Shown piece after piece: positions 15,911-26,360 of a DNA stretch of 64,000 nt. The position numbers and the translations under genes are program-made. Position 1 is the stretch's first letter. Every line of letters starts with the position of its first letter. The notes beneath the pieces were generated by a model. The model was not told the DNA's origin. It was given only the letters and a program-made list of their open reading frames with translations, and did no database searches. The stretch comes from Verrucomicrobiales bacterium. Lineage in GTDB: Bacteria; Verrucomicrobiota; Verrucomicrobiia; Limisphaerales; J093. The stretch spans positions 1 to 64,000 of the forward strand of contig JACKPV010000035.1 of assembly GCA_024233305.1 (NCBI GenBank). The letters run 5' to 3'.

Positions 15911-18900
15911 CTACTGGAGGCGGACGCGGTAAAAGCGGTATTGGCCTGGTGGCGTGGGGTCGGTGAAATCCAGGGTCGGGCCGTCGGCGCGCTTCGTCGT
16001 GATGGTCTCCCATTCGCGCAGATTGTTGCCCGCCTCAAGGGCATAGGTGCGGCCATCCTCGGTTTGCACCCGGATCGTCCGGGGGGTTCCGTCATCGCCG
16101 GCGAGGAGGGTGAGGCTTGGGGCTGGCGGCCGGACCGTGAGATTGCCGAAGGAGGCCGCGCCCGCTTCGCCGGCGGCCAGGGGGATCTCGACCGGGTTGG
16201 GCGTGGTGTTCGAGAAATGTGCCGGCACGGACTGGAGTGCGGTATACGTCCCGGGCGCCAGCCGTGTGAAGGCGAAGCGGCCGTCGCCGGAGGTTTTCGT
16301 GGTCAGGACCGTGCCGGAATCCGAGGTGAGCCGGACCGTGATTTGACCGAGCCCTGGTTCGGTCGGGTTCGCCCGGCCATCGGCGTTTTCGTCGTGGAAG
16401 ACGCGGCCCGAGATGGCGCCCTCGCGGCGGTTCGCGAACGCGATGGTGGCCGCGCCGCCCTCGGGAATGACGACCGCGCGCTCGGGCGCCGTGCGGTGAT
16501 AGCCCGGCACGGCAGCCTGGATCACGGTGTAGGCGCCGGCGGGCAATCCGGCGAAGGCGAAGCTGCCATCGCCGGTCGTCCCGACTTCCAGCAACGGTTC
16601 GGCGCCCGAGGCGGTCCAGACCTGCACGTTGACGCCGGTGAGCACCTGTTCTCCGGCGGTGAAGGCCTCGTTGGCGTCGGCGTCGACGAACACCATTCCG
16701 GTGATCGAACCGGTGGCGAGCAGCGCGAAGCTGGCGCTGGCGGCGCCGTCTGCAGTGAGGTCGAGAAGCTGCTCGACCGGACTTGCGTCAGGATTGCCGG
16801 ACAGGGTGACGCGGGCGAGCAATCCGGTGCGCCAAACCGTCGTGTAGCCCGCAGGCACGATCGGGCGGATGGTGTAGGCGCCGGGGGCGAGGTCCGCGAA
16901 GCTGAAACCGCCGTTCGTGGTGGTGGCCGTGGTGGCGAGAGATTCTCCGCTGTCGCCATCGAGCAGTTCGACCTCGACATCGGCGATGCCGGATTCATCC
17001 GGATCCTGCAGACCGTTGCCGTTGCGGTCCTCGAAGACGCTGCCGGCGATGGTCTGTTTCGGTTGGTTGCCGAAGCTGGCCGTGGCGGCGCCACCGGGTT
17101 CGAGGTTCACCCGACGTTGGTCGGGGGTTGTGCTCGCGAAGCCGGCCGGGGCGCTTTCCTCGACGGTGTAAACGCCGGCCGCGATCCCGCTGAACACGAA
17201 CACGCCGTCGCTGCTGGTGGTGGTCGTCCAGGCCTCGTCCTCGTTGACAAGCCGGACCGTCACGCCGGGCAGGCCCGGTTCGCCCGGCTCGGAGAACCCG
17301 TTGCCGTTGGTGTCCTCGTAGGCGCGCCCCGAGATCGTGCCCGCCTGCTGGTCGCCGAAGTGGGCGGCCGCCGAACTGCCCGCCGGTAGAATGACGTGGC
17401 GGAGGTTTGGCGTGGTGCTGGTGAAGCCGATGGGATCGAGTTCCTGGACCTCGTAGGCGCCGGGCTCGACATTGCCGAAGACGTAGACGCCGTCGCTGGA
17501 GGTCAGGGCCAGCCGGTTGGAAAGGTCGCCAACCAACCGGACCCGCACGCCGCCCAGCCCCAGTTCGCCGAGGTCGCGCCGGCCATTGCCATTCAGATCG
17601 TTGAACACGGCGCCCGCCACCTGGCCGAGTCCCTGATCGGCGAAACTGACGAAGGCGGCCCCGTCGCCGGTGACATTGATTTGCCGGAGGTTCGGGCTGG
17701 TGCTGGTGAACCCGACAGGATCGACTTCGATCACGGAGTGCAGGCCGCTGGAGTTCGGCGTGAACTGGTAGGCCCCGGACGGTTCGGTCCGGGTTTCCAT
17801 GCCGTTCCCATCCGCATCCACCAGGAAGACCGTGACGCCGCCCAGACCGGGTTCGCCGGGATCGCGGACGCCGCTGCCGTTGATGTCGTCGAACACGATG
17901 CCGCCGACCATTCCGAGTGGTTGCAGACCGAAGTCCGCCGTGCCGGAGGTGGTTTCGGTGAGGGGAATGCGCCGCTGTGCGGGCGAGGTGGTGAGGTGGC
18001 CTTCGGGCGTTTCCAGCCGAACCGTGTAGGCGCCGGCGGGCAGTTCGGTGAAGCCATAGTGGCCTTCGGCGTCGGTTTCGGTGACGAGTTCGTCGGTGGC
18101 TCCCGACAGTCGGACCGTGATGCCGGGCAGGCCGGATTCGCCGGCGTCGGGAACCCCGTTGGCCTGGGCATCAATGAACACGACACCGCTGATGCCCCCG
18201 GCCGGCCGGTCGCCGAAACTGGCGGACGCCGCGCCGCCCACGAGGCTGATGCTGCGCGTGTTTGGCGTGGTGCTGGTATAGCCGGGCGCATCGGTCTCGC
18301 GGAGTTCGTAGGCGCCCGGAGCGACTCCCTCGATGCGGTAACTGCCGTCCGTGCCGCTGGTCGCGCTGGCGATCACATTCCCGGCCGGATCGACGAGCCG
18401 GATCTCGACGCCGGCCAGGCCGGGCTCGCCGTCGTCGGGGAGACCGTTGGCATTGTGGTCGTTGAAGACGAGGCCAACCACTGTGCGCAAGCGCTGATCA
18501 CCAAAACCGACGGCGGCCTGGCTGTGCTCGTCCAGGATGACGGATCGGCGGTTCGGCGTCGTGCTGGCGAAGTCGGCCGGATCGGTTTCCTCGACGACGT
18601 AGGTCCCCAGCGCCAGCCCGGCAAAGGTGAACAAGCCGGCTTCGTCGGTCAGGGCTGCGTCGATTTGCGCCGTCCCTTCGGCGTCGAAGAGGCGCACCTG
18701 CACCGCCGGCAGGCCGGGTTCGCCCGGAGCGCGGCGGCCATCGCCATCGAGGTCGTCCCACGCGAACCCGGTGATCTCCGCCCGGATCACCATGCTGGCG
18801 CTGGCACTGCCGGTGTGGTTCGGGTCGGTGACCGCGGCGGCAACGGCGTAGACGCCCGGTTCAACCGGCGGTTCGGCGAGCCCGTCATAGGTGACGTCGA

Positions 18901-21900
18901 CCGCAAGCCCCGACGGCACGGTGGTCACCACGACGGGCTTGGGCAGTCCGTCGTAGAGTCGATCCAGCCCGGCGAGTTCAACGGTGGCCGCGGCTTTCGC
19001 AATCACCAGGCTGTCGTCGACGGCGCCGCTGTAGTTGGTGTCCACGATTTCCGCATGCACGGCGTAAAGGCCGGCGTTCGCCGGGGCTTCCGGGGAGCCG
19101 TCGTAGGTGACTTCGACCGTCAGGCCGTCCGGTTCGGTCGTTGCGCCGACGGGTTTGGGCGTGCCGTCGTAAGTGCGCGTCAGGTCGGCAAGGATGATCC
19201 GGGCCGCCGCCCGGGCGACGGTGAAACCGGCGGTAGTTTCTGCGGGGTCGTGGTTGTCATCGCCGGGTTGGATTGCCCGGAGCGTCACGGCGCCGGCGCC
19301 TTCGATGGTGACCAGGTTGCCGGCGAGGCTGGCCGGGCCGGCGGCCACTTCGAGAGTGACGGGCAGTTCGCTGCTGGCGGTCGCCCCGACGGTGAAAGGG
19401 GCGTCGCCGAACGTGCGGTTGGGCAGCGGGTCCAAGGTAATGGTCTGGGTCGCCCGGGCGATCAGCAGGGTGTCGGTGGTGGATCCGCTGTAGTTGGCGT
19501 CGGTCACCTCGGCCAGGACCGCGTAGCGCCCGGCGTTGACCGGCGGGTTTGGCGAACCGTCGTAGGTGAGGGAAACCGTCAAGCCGGGGGGGTGGGTCGT
19601 GGCGAGGGCGGACTTGGGAGCACCGTCGTAGGTGCGGTTCAGCTCCGCCAGCGTGAGCGTGGCGATGGCCTTGCTGACCACGAAACTGGCTCCGACCTGG
19701 GCGGGTTGATAGTTGCCATTGCCCGTCTGGGTGGCGTGAAGCGTCACGATGCCGGCGCCTTCAAGGCTGAGGAGATTGCCGGCGAGGCTGGCCGGGCCGG
19801 CGGCCACTTCGAGGGTGACCGGCAATCCGCTGCTAGCGGTGGCGCCGACGGTGAACGGATCGTCGCCAAAAGTGCGGTCGGGCAGGGGATCCAACGTGAT
19901 CGTCTGGGTGGCCTGCGCGATCTGTAGGGTGCCGTCCGCGGAACCGAAGTAATTGTTGTCCGTGACCTCGGCACTCACGGCGTAGGCGCCGGCGTCGACC
20001 GGTGGATTGGGCGAACCGTCGTAGGTGAGGACAACCGAAAGCCCGGTCGGTTGGGTCACCGCGCCGGCGGACTTGGAGGCGCCGTCATAGGTGTGGATCA
20101 GATTCGCCAGGGTGATGCTGGCCGGGGCCCGGGCGATGGAGAACCCGGCCTCGATCTGGGCGGGGTTGTGGTTGGCATCGCCCGCCTGGGTGGCGCGGAG
20201 AGTTACGGCACCGGCGCCCTGGATGGTGAGGAGATTGCCGGCGAGGCTGGCCGGCCCGGAGACCACTTCGAGCGCGACCGGCAACCCGCTGCTGGCGGTG
20301 GCGCCCACCGTTAAGGGGGCGTCGCCGAAGGTGCGATCGGGCAGGGGACCCAGGGTGATCGATTGGGTGACCTTGGCAATCAGCAACGTGTCGCTCATCG
20401 AACCGGCGTAATGGTCGTCGATCACGTCCACCCGCACCGTGTAGCTGCCGGCGTTGACCGGCGCGTCCGGGGAACCGTCGTAATTGATCGCCACGGCCAG
20501 GCCGGCCGGTTCGGTGAGCGCGGTGACGGCCTTGGGCGTGCCGTCGTAGGTGCCGGTCAGCCCCGTCAGGATGATGGTGGCCGGGGCTTTGGTGACCGAG
20601 AAGCCGGCCTCGGCCTGGGTGGGGTTGTGGTTGGCGTCCCCAGCCTGCGTGGCGCGCAGGGTGACCACGCCGGCGCCGGCGAGGGTCAGGACATCACCCG
20701 CCAGGCTGGCCGGGCCAGAGATCACTTCGAGAGTGACCGGCAGCCCGCTGCTGGCGGTGGCGCCAACGGTGAAAGGCGCGTCCTCGATGGTGCGGTCGGG
20801 CAGTGGGGTGAAGGTGATGGTCTGGGCAGCCTTCGCAATGAGCAGGGTGGCATCCGTGGCGCTGCGGTAGTTGACGTCCACCACCTCCGCGTGGACGGCG
20901 TAGCTGCCGGCGTTGACGGGGGCGTTCGGGGCACCGTCGTAGGTGATTGCGATCGTCAGGCCGGCGGGATCGGCCTCGGCGCTGACGGCTTTGGGGGCGC
21001 CGTCGTAAGTCCGCGTCAAACCGGCCAGGGTGAGGGTGGCCGGGGCCTTGGCGACGAGGAACGCGGCCTCCGTTTCAGCGGGTTGGTGGTTGGCGTCGCC
21101 GGCCTGGGAGGCGCGGAGAGTCACGAGCCCGGCGCTTTCGATGGTGAGGAGATTGCCCGCCAGACTCGCTGGGCCGGACGCCACCTCGATGGTGACCGGC
21201 AGCCCGCTGTTCGCGGTGGCGCCGACGGTGAAAGGACCGTCGCCGTAGGTGCGGTCGGGCAGGGGATCGAAGGTGACGATCTGCGTGGCGCGGGCGATCT
21301 GCAGGGTGGCTTCGGCGGCGCCGACGTAAAAGCCGTCGAGCACCTCCGCCCGGACGAGGTAACTACCGGCATCGACCGGCGGATTGGGCGAGCCGTCGTA
21401 GGTCAGGGCGATTCCCAGGCCGGGGGGAGCGGTGACAACCCCGGCGGACCGCGGCGTGCCGTCGTAGGGCTGTTCCAGGCCGCTGAGCAACACGGTGGCG
21501 ACGCCCTTGGTCACGACGATGTCCTGAGCCACCGGGTCGGCCGGAAGGAACTGTTCGTTGCCGGGCTGTGAGGCAAGCACGGAGACCACACCAACGCCGG
21601 TGATCACGAGGGTTTCGTCCACGATTTCGCCGGGACCGGCGGTGACCGCATACGCGATGGGAAGTCCGAAACTGGACGAGGCGCCCAATGGAACCGGCGG
21701 GGTCCCGTAGGCCAGGTTGCCGATGGGGGGGAAGGTGATCGTTTGCGGCAGCCGGATGATCACCGGCAGGATGGTGTCGCTGTCGGCCTGGCCCGCGTCG
21801 TTCGCGACCCGGACCCAGTACGGCATGGCCACGACGACCCCGGAGAGCTGGAGCGTGGGGCTGTCCTCGCCGACCGGGTTGCTTTCGTCGCCGCTGACGC

Positions 21901-24900
21901 CGGCGAACCACTGGTAGTGTCGCGGGGGGCTTCCGGTCGCGGTGACGGTCAACGCCAGATCCGCTCCGTAAAGGACCTCCGGCTGGAGGTCGAGGTCCCT
22001 GATGATGGGAGGCACACGAACGCTCAGGGTGGCGTCCGCGCTCCGGGCGGTTCCCCAGGGGCTCGAGACCACGAGGTGATAGACCCCGGCGTCCCGGACC
22101 TGCGCGGCGGTCAGGGTGAACTCGGACGTCGTGGCGCCCTCGATTTCAACGTCATCCTTGAACCACCTGGCCGTCAGCGGCGGCGTGCCGTCGAAGGCGG
22201 CGTTGAAGGTTGCTGGAAGACCCACAATCACGGTGGTGGACACGGGGTCGAGCACGATCCGCGGCGGAAAGGCGCGGACCAGGTGGAAGGACTCGAGGCC
22301 GAGGAGCTCGGCGGGGAAGGTGGGCGGCGTTCCGGCGCCTCCGGTGACGACCGAGAAAACGGTCGAGCGGCCGGTCCGCCCGCCGGCGGCGAGGGCTTCC
22401 TCGTAGGATTCGCCGGCCGCGCGCTCCCAGGCCCGCATCTGGACGTGGGCCAACCCGCCGGGAACGACCGGCGGCACCGCGCGCACCGCGCCCTCGATGT
22501 AGCCCGCCGCGGCCTCCGAGCGGAACGGCACAGGCGGGCCGGTGGGCTGCAGCGTTTCCGGCGTCGCGCCGCCGTACAGCTGCGCGAGAAATCCTTCCCC
22601 CTCGATCCGGGTGGTCTCGTCCTCGTCGAAGACAGGGGCGTCCAGGCCGGCCGAGACGTTCAGGTTGCGGAAGTCCACCGTTCCGTTGACCGGACCAAAG
22701 GTCGCCGACACCTCATGATGTCCGTCCATGAGGAACTCAAGCGGCACGGCATCGCCGGCGGCGTCTGCCAACCACTCGACGAAGGCGAACCCATCGTAAG
22801 GAACCGGGGCAAGGGTGACCACTGTGTCGGGGGGATAGGAGGGCGGCGCGGGATCGGCCTGCACCCGGCCGCCGGGCGCGGGCGTCAGCGTCAGGAGGAA
22901 GTGGACTTCCACCATGGCATCCGCGCTTCGCACCGTGCCGACGGCGTTGGTCACTTCCACGACGTAGCTCCCCGCCTGTGCCGGAGCCGCGCTCTTGAGC
23001 CGAAGCGTCGCCTTGTTGGCCCCGGGAATCGGTTCGTCGTTGAAAAACCACTGATAGGCCGGCTCGGTGCCGGTGGCTTCGACGGCGAGTTCCAGGTCGT
23101 TGCCGGCGATCACGATCTGCCCGGCCGGTTCCCCGAAGATGGCGGGCGGTTCGAGCACCCGCACCGTGGCCGGCGCACTGCGCGCTTGGGAGAATGAATT
23201 GGCCACTTCGACGGCGTAACGTCCCGAATCGCCAAGGCCGGCTCCGACGAGGTTCAGGCTGGATTCGACGGCGCCCTCGATGGGGGCGTCGTCAAAGAAC
23301 CACTGGTAGGCCAACGGCGGGTCGCCCGTGGCAACGACATTCAGCAGGAGGGTGTCGCCCACCGCGATCGTCCGGTCTGCCGGGCCTTCGAGGATATCGA
23401 CCGGCACCCCGCGAATGAGGGCGAAGGACTCGAGTCCGGTCAGCTCGGACGGGGGCGATCCGTCGCCGCCGGTGACCACGCTGAACACTGCAGACCGCCC
23501 CGCCCTGCCGCCGGCGATGGTCGCCTCCTCGTAGGTGTCGCCCGCCCCGGATTCCCAAGCGCGCAGCTGGACGTAGGCGAGTCCCCCGGGGAGCACCGGC
23601 GGCACAGCCCGGAGGGCGGTTTCGACATAGCCCGCCGCGGCCCCGACGCCAAACCGCACCGGCGGCCCCGTTGGCTGCATGGTCTCGGCGGTTGCCCCGC
23701 CGTAAAGTCGGGCGGCGAAGGCGTCTCCCGCGAGCCGGGTGACGCCATCTTCGTCGAAAACCGGCGCATCGACCCCGGCGTCCGCGTGGAGGTTGCGCAG
23801 GTTGACGGTGCCGTTCACTGCGGCGAAGGAAGCGCTGACGGTGCGGTTGGCGTCCATCGTAAGGCGGAAGGGCGATTCGACTCCCGACCCGTCGCCCAGC
23901 CATTCGGCGAACTCGAAACCGTCGATGGCTTCGGGGTGCAGCGTGACCTCCGAACCCGCCGGGTACAGCGCAAGGTCGGGTTCCGCCCGGACCGCGCCGC
24001 CGTCGGTGGTCCCGATGGCCAGCAGGAACGCGATGGTCAGTTCGGCCGGATCGCTGGTGACCGATCCCACCGGATTCTCGACAACGACCGTATAAGTACC
24101 CGCCTGTTCGGTGGACAGCTCGGCGAGTTCAAGCGTGGGATCGTTGGCGCCTGGGAGGTCCGTTCCGTCGAAGCGCCACTGATAGCTCAGCGGGGCGTCA
24201 CCGATTGCTTCGACGCGGAAGCTCGCCGACCCGCCGGGCCAGCTGGTTTGCGAAGCCGGCGGGGTCACAATCGCCGGCGGGATCAGCACCGTCAGCCCGG
24301 CGGGCTCGCTGGTGGCGGAGGTCCAGGGATTGCTGACGACCACGGTGTAAGCGCCGCTGTCGGCGAGGGTGGCCGCCGGGAAATCGAGGACGGCACCGGT
24401 GGCACCGTCGATGGGCAAGCCGTCCTTCCACCATTGATACTCCAGCGGCGGGGTGCCATCGACCTCGACGGCGAAGGACAGTTGACCACCAACCGGCGCG
24501 AGCGTGGCCCCGGGCTGACTGAGAATGCGGACCGGAATGATGGTCGCGAGCTGGAAGGAATCGAGCCCGACGAGCTGCGCCGGCGCTTCCGTTGACGGCG
24601 TGGGGACGACGGTGAAGGTCGCGGACGCCCCGGCTTTCCCGCCTGCGGTCAGGGCGGCTTCGTAAGTGGCGCCGGCGGTCGTGTCCCAGGCGCGGAGTTC
24701 GGCGTAGACCAGGGTGCCCGGCTTGATGCCGGGGAGGGTGATTGTGGTGGGGGTGATGTAACCGGCCGCCCCGCCGGTGCGGAACGGAATGGCTTCGGCC
24801 ACCGGGCTGAGGCTCGAGGGGGACGTTCCGAGGTAAAGCTGGGCCAGGTAGGTTGCGCCCGCGAGCCGGGTGGCGCCGTCCTCGTCGTAGACAGGGGCGT

Positions 24901-25012
24901 TGATCCCCGCGACGGGGGAGTAGTTGGCGACCACCAAGGATCCTTGGGCGTGCAGCGAAGAGCCCAGCAGCGCGAAGGCCGCCAGCCGAACAAGGAAATA
25001 CGCGTGATTCAT
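15911..25012 (-). CDS. Giant secreted modular protein (Ig-like, InlB-type, MBG and SdrD-B/Cna-B repeats), 3033 residues
   Basis: The ATG at 25012 gives a signal peptide (MNHAYFLVRLAAFALLGSSL, cleavage near residue 22). Residues 23 to about 1170 alternate three copies of a roughly 125-residue unit (first part VVANYSPVAGINAPVYDEDG), six Ig-like domains (typical core YQWFFDDAPI, DSGRYAVEV) and two divergent InlB-type repeats (GFEFAEWLGD). Residues about 1171-2075 hold seven MBG-type units (YDGTPK, TYDGSPNPPV), interleaved with six copies of an about 75-residue module (TITLDPLPDRTFGD, FTVGATASSGLPVTLEV). Residues about 2077-2950 are nine SdrD-B/Cna-B-like repeats (VFNDLNGNGRRDLGELGLGG). The C-terminus is a YALEAGNNLREW..FYRVRLQ domain also seen in the CotH protein at 58.2 kb. 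An adhesion or surface-matrix role is inferred. No LPxTG, PEP-CTERM or transmembrane anchor is visible. Confidence 0.9.
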   Translation of the reverse strand: MNHAYFLVRLAAFALLGSSLHAQGSLVVANYSPVAGINAPVYDEDGATRLAGATYLAQLYLGTSPSSLSPVAEAIPFRTGGAAGYITPTTITLPGIKPGTLVYAELRAWDTTAGATYEAALTAGGKAGASATFTVVPTPSTEAPAQLVGLDSFQLATIIPVRILSQPGATLAPVGGQLSFAVEVDGTPPLEYQWWKDGLPIDGATGAVLDFPAATLADSGAYTVVVSNPWTSATSEPAGLTVLIPPAIVTPPASQTSWPGGSASFRVEAIGDAPLSYQWRFDGTDLPGANDPTLELAELSTEQAGTYTVVVENPVGSVTSDPAELTIAFLLAIGTTDGGAVRAEPDLALYPAGSEVTLHPEAIDGFEFAEWLGDGSGVESPFRLTMDANRTVSASFAAVNGTVNLRNLHADAGVDAPVFDEDGVTRLAGDAFAARLYGGATAETMQPTGPPVRFGVGAAAGYVETALRAVPPVLPGGLAYVQLRAWESGAGDTYEEATIAGGRAGRSAVFSVVTGGDGSPPSELTGLESFALIRGVPVDILEGPADRTIAVGDTLLLNVVATGDPPLAYQWFFDDAPIEGAVESSLNLVGAGLGDSGRYAVEVANSFSQARSAPATVRVLEPPAIFGEPAGQIVIAGNDLELAVEATGTEPAYQWFFNDEPIPGANKATLRLKSAAPAQAGSYVVEVTNAVGTVRSADAMVEVHFLLTLTPAPGGRVQADPAPPSYPPDTVVTLAPVPYDGFAFVEWLADAAGDAVPLEFLMDGHHEVSATFGPVNGTVDFRNLNVSAGLDAPVFDEDETTRIEGEGFLAQLYGGATPETLQPTGPPVPFRSEAAAGYIEGAVRAVPPVVPGGLAHVQMRAWERAAGESYEEALAAGGRTGRSTVFSVVTGGAGTPPTFPAELLGLESFHLVRAFPPRIVLDPVSTTVIVGLPATFNAAFDGTPPLTARWFKDDVEIEGATTSEFTLTAAQVRDAGVYHLVVSSPWGTARSADATLSVRVPPIIRDLDLQPEVLYGADLALTVTATGSPPRHYQWFAGVSGDESNPVGEDSPTLQLSGVVVAMPYWVRVANDAGQADSDTILPVIIRLPQTITFPPIGNLAYGTPPVPLGASSSFGLPIAYAVTAGPGEIVDETLVITGVGVVSVLASQPGNEQFLPADPVAQDIVVTKGVATVLLSGLEQPYDGTPRSAGVVTAPPGLGIALTYDGSPNPPVDAGSYLVRAEVLDGFYVGAAEATLQIARATQIVTFDPLPDRTYGDGPFTVGATANSGLPVTIEVASGPASLAGNLLTIESAGLVTLRASQAGDANHQPAETEAAFLVAKAPATLTLAGLTRTYDGAPKAVSAEADPAGLTIAITYDGAPNAPVNAGSYAVHAEVVDVNYRSATDATLLIAKAAQTITFTPLPDRTIEDAPFTVGATASSGLPVTLEVISGPASLAGDVLTLAGAGVVTLRATQAGDANHNPTQAEAGFSVTKAPATIILTGLTGTYDGTPKAVTALTEPAGLAVAINYDGSPDAPVNAGSYTVRVDVIDDHYAGSMSDTLLIAKVTQSITLGPLPDRTFGDAPLTVGATASSGLPVALEVVSGPASLAGNLLTIQGAGAVTLRATQAGDANHNPAQIEAGFSIARAPASITLANLIHTYDGASKSAGAVTQPTGLSVVLTYDGSPNPPVDAGAYAVSAEVTDNNYFGSADGTLQIAQATQTITLDPLPDRTFGDDPFTVGATASSGLPVTLEVAAGPASLAGNLLSLEGAGIVTLHATQTGNGNYQPAQVGASFVVSKAIATLTLAELNRTYDGAPKSALATTHPPGLTVSLTYDGSPNPPVNAGRYAVLAEVTDANYSGSTTDTLLIARATQTITLDPLPNRTFGDAPFTVGATASSELPVTLEVAAGPASLAGNLVTIEGAGAVTLRAIQPGDDNHDPAETTAGFTVARAAARIILADLTRTYDGTPKPVGATTEPDGLTVEVTYDGSPEAPANAGLYAVHAEIVDTNYSGAVDDSLVIAKAAATVELAGLDRLYDGLPKPVVVTTVPSGLAVDVTYDGLAEPPVEPGVYAVAAAVTDPNHTGSASASMVIRAEITGFAWDDLDGDGRRAPGEPGLPAVQVRLFDAEGTAQIDAALTDEAGLFTFAGLALGTYVVEETDPADFASTTPNRRSVILDEHSQAAVGFGDQRLRTVVGLVFNDHNANGLPDDGEPGLAGVEIRLVDPAGNVIASATSGTDGSYRIEGVAPGAYELRETDAPGYTSTTPNTRSISLVGGAASASFGDRPAGGISGVVFIDAQANGVPDAGESGLPGITVRLSGATDELVTETDAEGHYGFTELPAGAYTVRLETPEGHLTTSPAQRRIPLTETTSGTADFGLQPLGMVGGIVFDDINGSGVRDPGEPGLGGVTVFLVDADGNGMETRTEPSGAYQFTPNSSGLHSVIEVDPVGFTSTSPNLRQINVTGDGAAFVSFADQGLGQVAGAVFNDLNGNGRRDLGELGLGGVRVRLVGDLSNRLALTSSDGVYVFGNVEPGAYEVQELDPIGFTSTTPNLRHVILPAGSSAAAHFGDQQAGTISGRAYEDTNGNGFSEPGEPGLPGVTVRLVNEDEAWTTTTSSDGVFVFSGIAAGVYTVEESAPAGFASTTPDQRRVNLEPGGAATASFGNQPKQTIAGSVFEDRNGNGLQDPDESGIADVEVELLDGDSGESLATTATTTNGGFSFADLAPGAYTIRPIVPAGYTTVWRTGLLARVTLSGNPDASPVEQLLDLTADGAASASFALLATGSITGMVFVDADANEAFTAGEQVLTGVNVQVWTASGAEPLLEVGTTGDGSFAFAGLPAGAYTVIQAAVPGYHRTAPERAVVIPEGGAATIAFANRREGAISGRVFHDENADGRANPTEPGLGQITVRLTSDSGTVLTTKTSGDGRFAFTRLAPGTYTALQSVPAHFSNTTPNPVEIPLAAGEAGAASFGNLTVRPPAPSLTLLAGDDGTPRTIRVQTEDGRTYALEAGNNLREWETITTKRADGPTLDFTDPTPPGQYRFYRVRLQ

Positions 25013-25286
25013 GATGTCCAGACGCTTGCGAGCCCGTCCGACCGTCCCACTCCATTCCGGAACGCGACTCCGGTGTCCCCAAAAAATGCTCCCCCGGCGG
25101 GCAGGCTCATGGGCACGCTCGGGAACCGCCTGCACTATGTCGGCGCATCCCGGAGGCTGCAAGCGAAACCACTTTTCGCCGGCCTCTTCCAGCGCGGCGC
25201 GGGTGGCCGGAAGGCGCGCGAATGCCCCTTCCAGAACGGCCTGGTCGAACGGTTCGCAGCGGCGCGGTGACGCCGGCCCGCCGGTC

Positions 25287-26360
25287 TCAAGCCAGCAGGC
25301 GAACGGTCCGTCGCTCCCCTGCGCTGCGCACGGCGGCATCCACGATCTGCTGCCCGATCCGGCTGGTGGCCGGCGAAAGCGGCCCCCCCACCGGGACGCC
25401 TTCGGCGAGGCAGTGCAGCGTGTATTGAACGGGATTCTGGAAGGGCGGGTGGAGCGCGTCGACCGGATGATCGGTGGGCTCGGGATGACGCCGGGTCTGC
25501 ACCCGCACCACGGGTTCGTAATCGTAGCTGCTGATGGTTCCGTCGGCGCCCCGCAGGACGAACCCGCACTTCGGCTGCGGCTGGTGCGTCCAGGGATCGG
25601 TGAAGGTGCCCCAACGGGTCTCGAACTTGGACAGGCCGCAGTCGTAACGCGCCACCGTGATGCTGTGTTCGTCGACCTCGAGGCCCGCCGGCTGATCGAC
25701 CACCGTCGTAACCTCGATTGGCTGGCGGCCCCCGTGGAACCAGGTGCCCAGGGTCACTCCGTAACCGAGGTAATCGAGCAGGGATCCGCCTCCATGCTCC
25801 CGGCGGTACCACCAGCTTGCCACCTTGTCCTCCGGTCCCGGCTCGCGTTCGATCTTGTCGGCGGTGTGGTACAGCGGACCGCGGTTGCCGTCGTAGTAGT
25901 GGACCTCACGCAGTTCCCCGATCAGGCCCTCCTCGAGCATCCGCTTCGCGGTGACGTGGCTGGCGACCCAACGGAGCGGCCAGTTGATGATGAGTTGCCG
26001 TCCGGCGCGGGCCACGGCGCGGATCATGCGGTCGGCGTCGCGCAGGTTGGCGGCAAAGGGCTTCTCGACGAGGATGTGCGCGCCGAACGGCGCGATGCGC
26101 TCCGTCCAGTCGGCGTGTTGCGCCGTGGCGGGACAGAGAATGACCAGATCGGGTGCGGCGGCCTCCAGGCAGGCGCGGAAATCGGTGAACACCCGTTCGG
26201 GGGGGAGCTGGAATTGCTCGACCGACCACGCCATCCGCTCGGGTTGTTCGTCACAAATGCCGACGATCTCGGCGTGCGGATGCTCGTGGGCCATGCGCAG
26301 CAAGTCGCCCATGTGCATGTGGTCGAAGTTGATGCCGGCAATGCGCCACACCCTGCTCAT
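25287..26360 (-). CDS. Gfo/Idh/MocA family oxidoreductase (cytoplasmic)
   Basis: A 357-residue NAD(P)-dependent sugar-type dehydrogenase. The N-terminal Rossmann part runs from RIAGINFDHMHMGDLLRMA through VGICDEQPERM to DLVILCPATAQHADW. The conserved EKP motif is HILVEKPFAANLRDADRMIR (residues about 95-115), and the C-terminal alpha/beta domain contains GGGSLLDYLGYGV. The dinucleotide loop is atypical: GINFDHMH replaces the usual GxGxxG, so cofactor use should not be assumed. The ATG overlaps the stop of the UroD-like gene by four bases, so the two are coupled. The substrate is unknown. The 274 bp between this gene's stop and the giant gene's start hold no gene. Confidence 0.88.
   Translation of the reverse strand: MSRVWRIAGINFDHMHMGDLLRMAHEHPHAEIVGICDEQPERMAWSVEQFQLPPERVFTDFRACLEAAAPDLVILCPATAQHADWTERIAPFGAHILVEKPFAANLRDADRMIRAVARAGRQLIINWPLRWVASHVTAKRMLEEGLIGELREVHYYDGNRGPLYHTADKIEREPGPEDKVASWWYRREHGGGSLLDYLGYGVTLGTWFHGGRQPIEVTTVVDQPAGLEVDEHSITVARYDCGLSKFETRWGTFTDPWTHQPQPKCGFVLRGADGTISSYDYEPVVRVQTRRHPEPTDHPVDALHPPFQNPVQYTLHCLAEGVPVGGPLSPATSRIGQQIVDAAVRSAGERRTVRLLA

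Noticed and set aside
15941..23197. Long plus-strand open frames (480, 840, 400 and 480 codons) opposite the giant gene
   Set aside because: They are Gly/Arg/Val-rich mirror images of the repeat protein and repeat with the same periodicity. They are open because the real gene avoids certain codons in GC-rich DNA. No domain, start signal or promoter supports them.
25013..25339. N-terminal extension of the giant protein by 109 codons
   Set aside because: It would place sequence before an obvious signal peptide and overlap the neighbouring oxidoreductase. The ATG at 25012 is the natural start.
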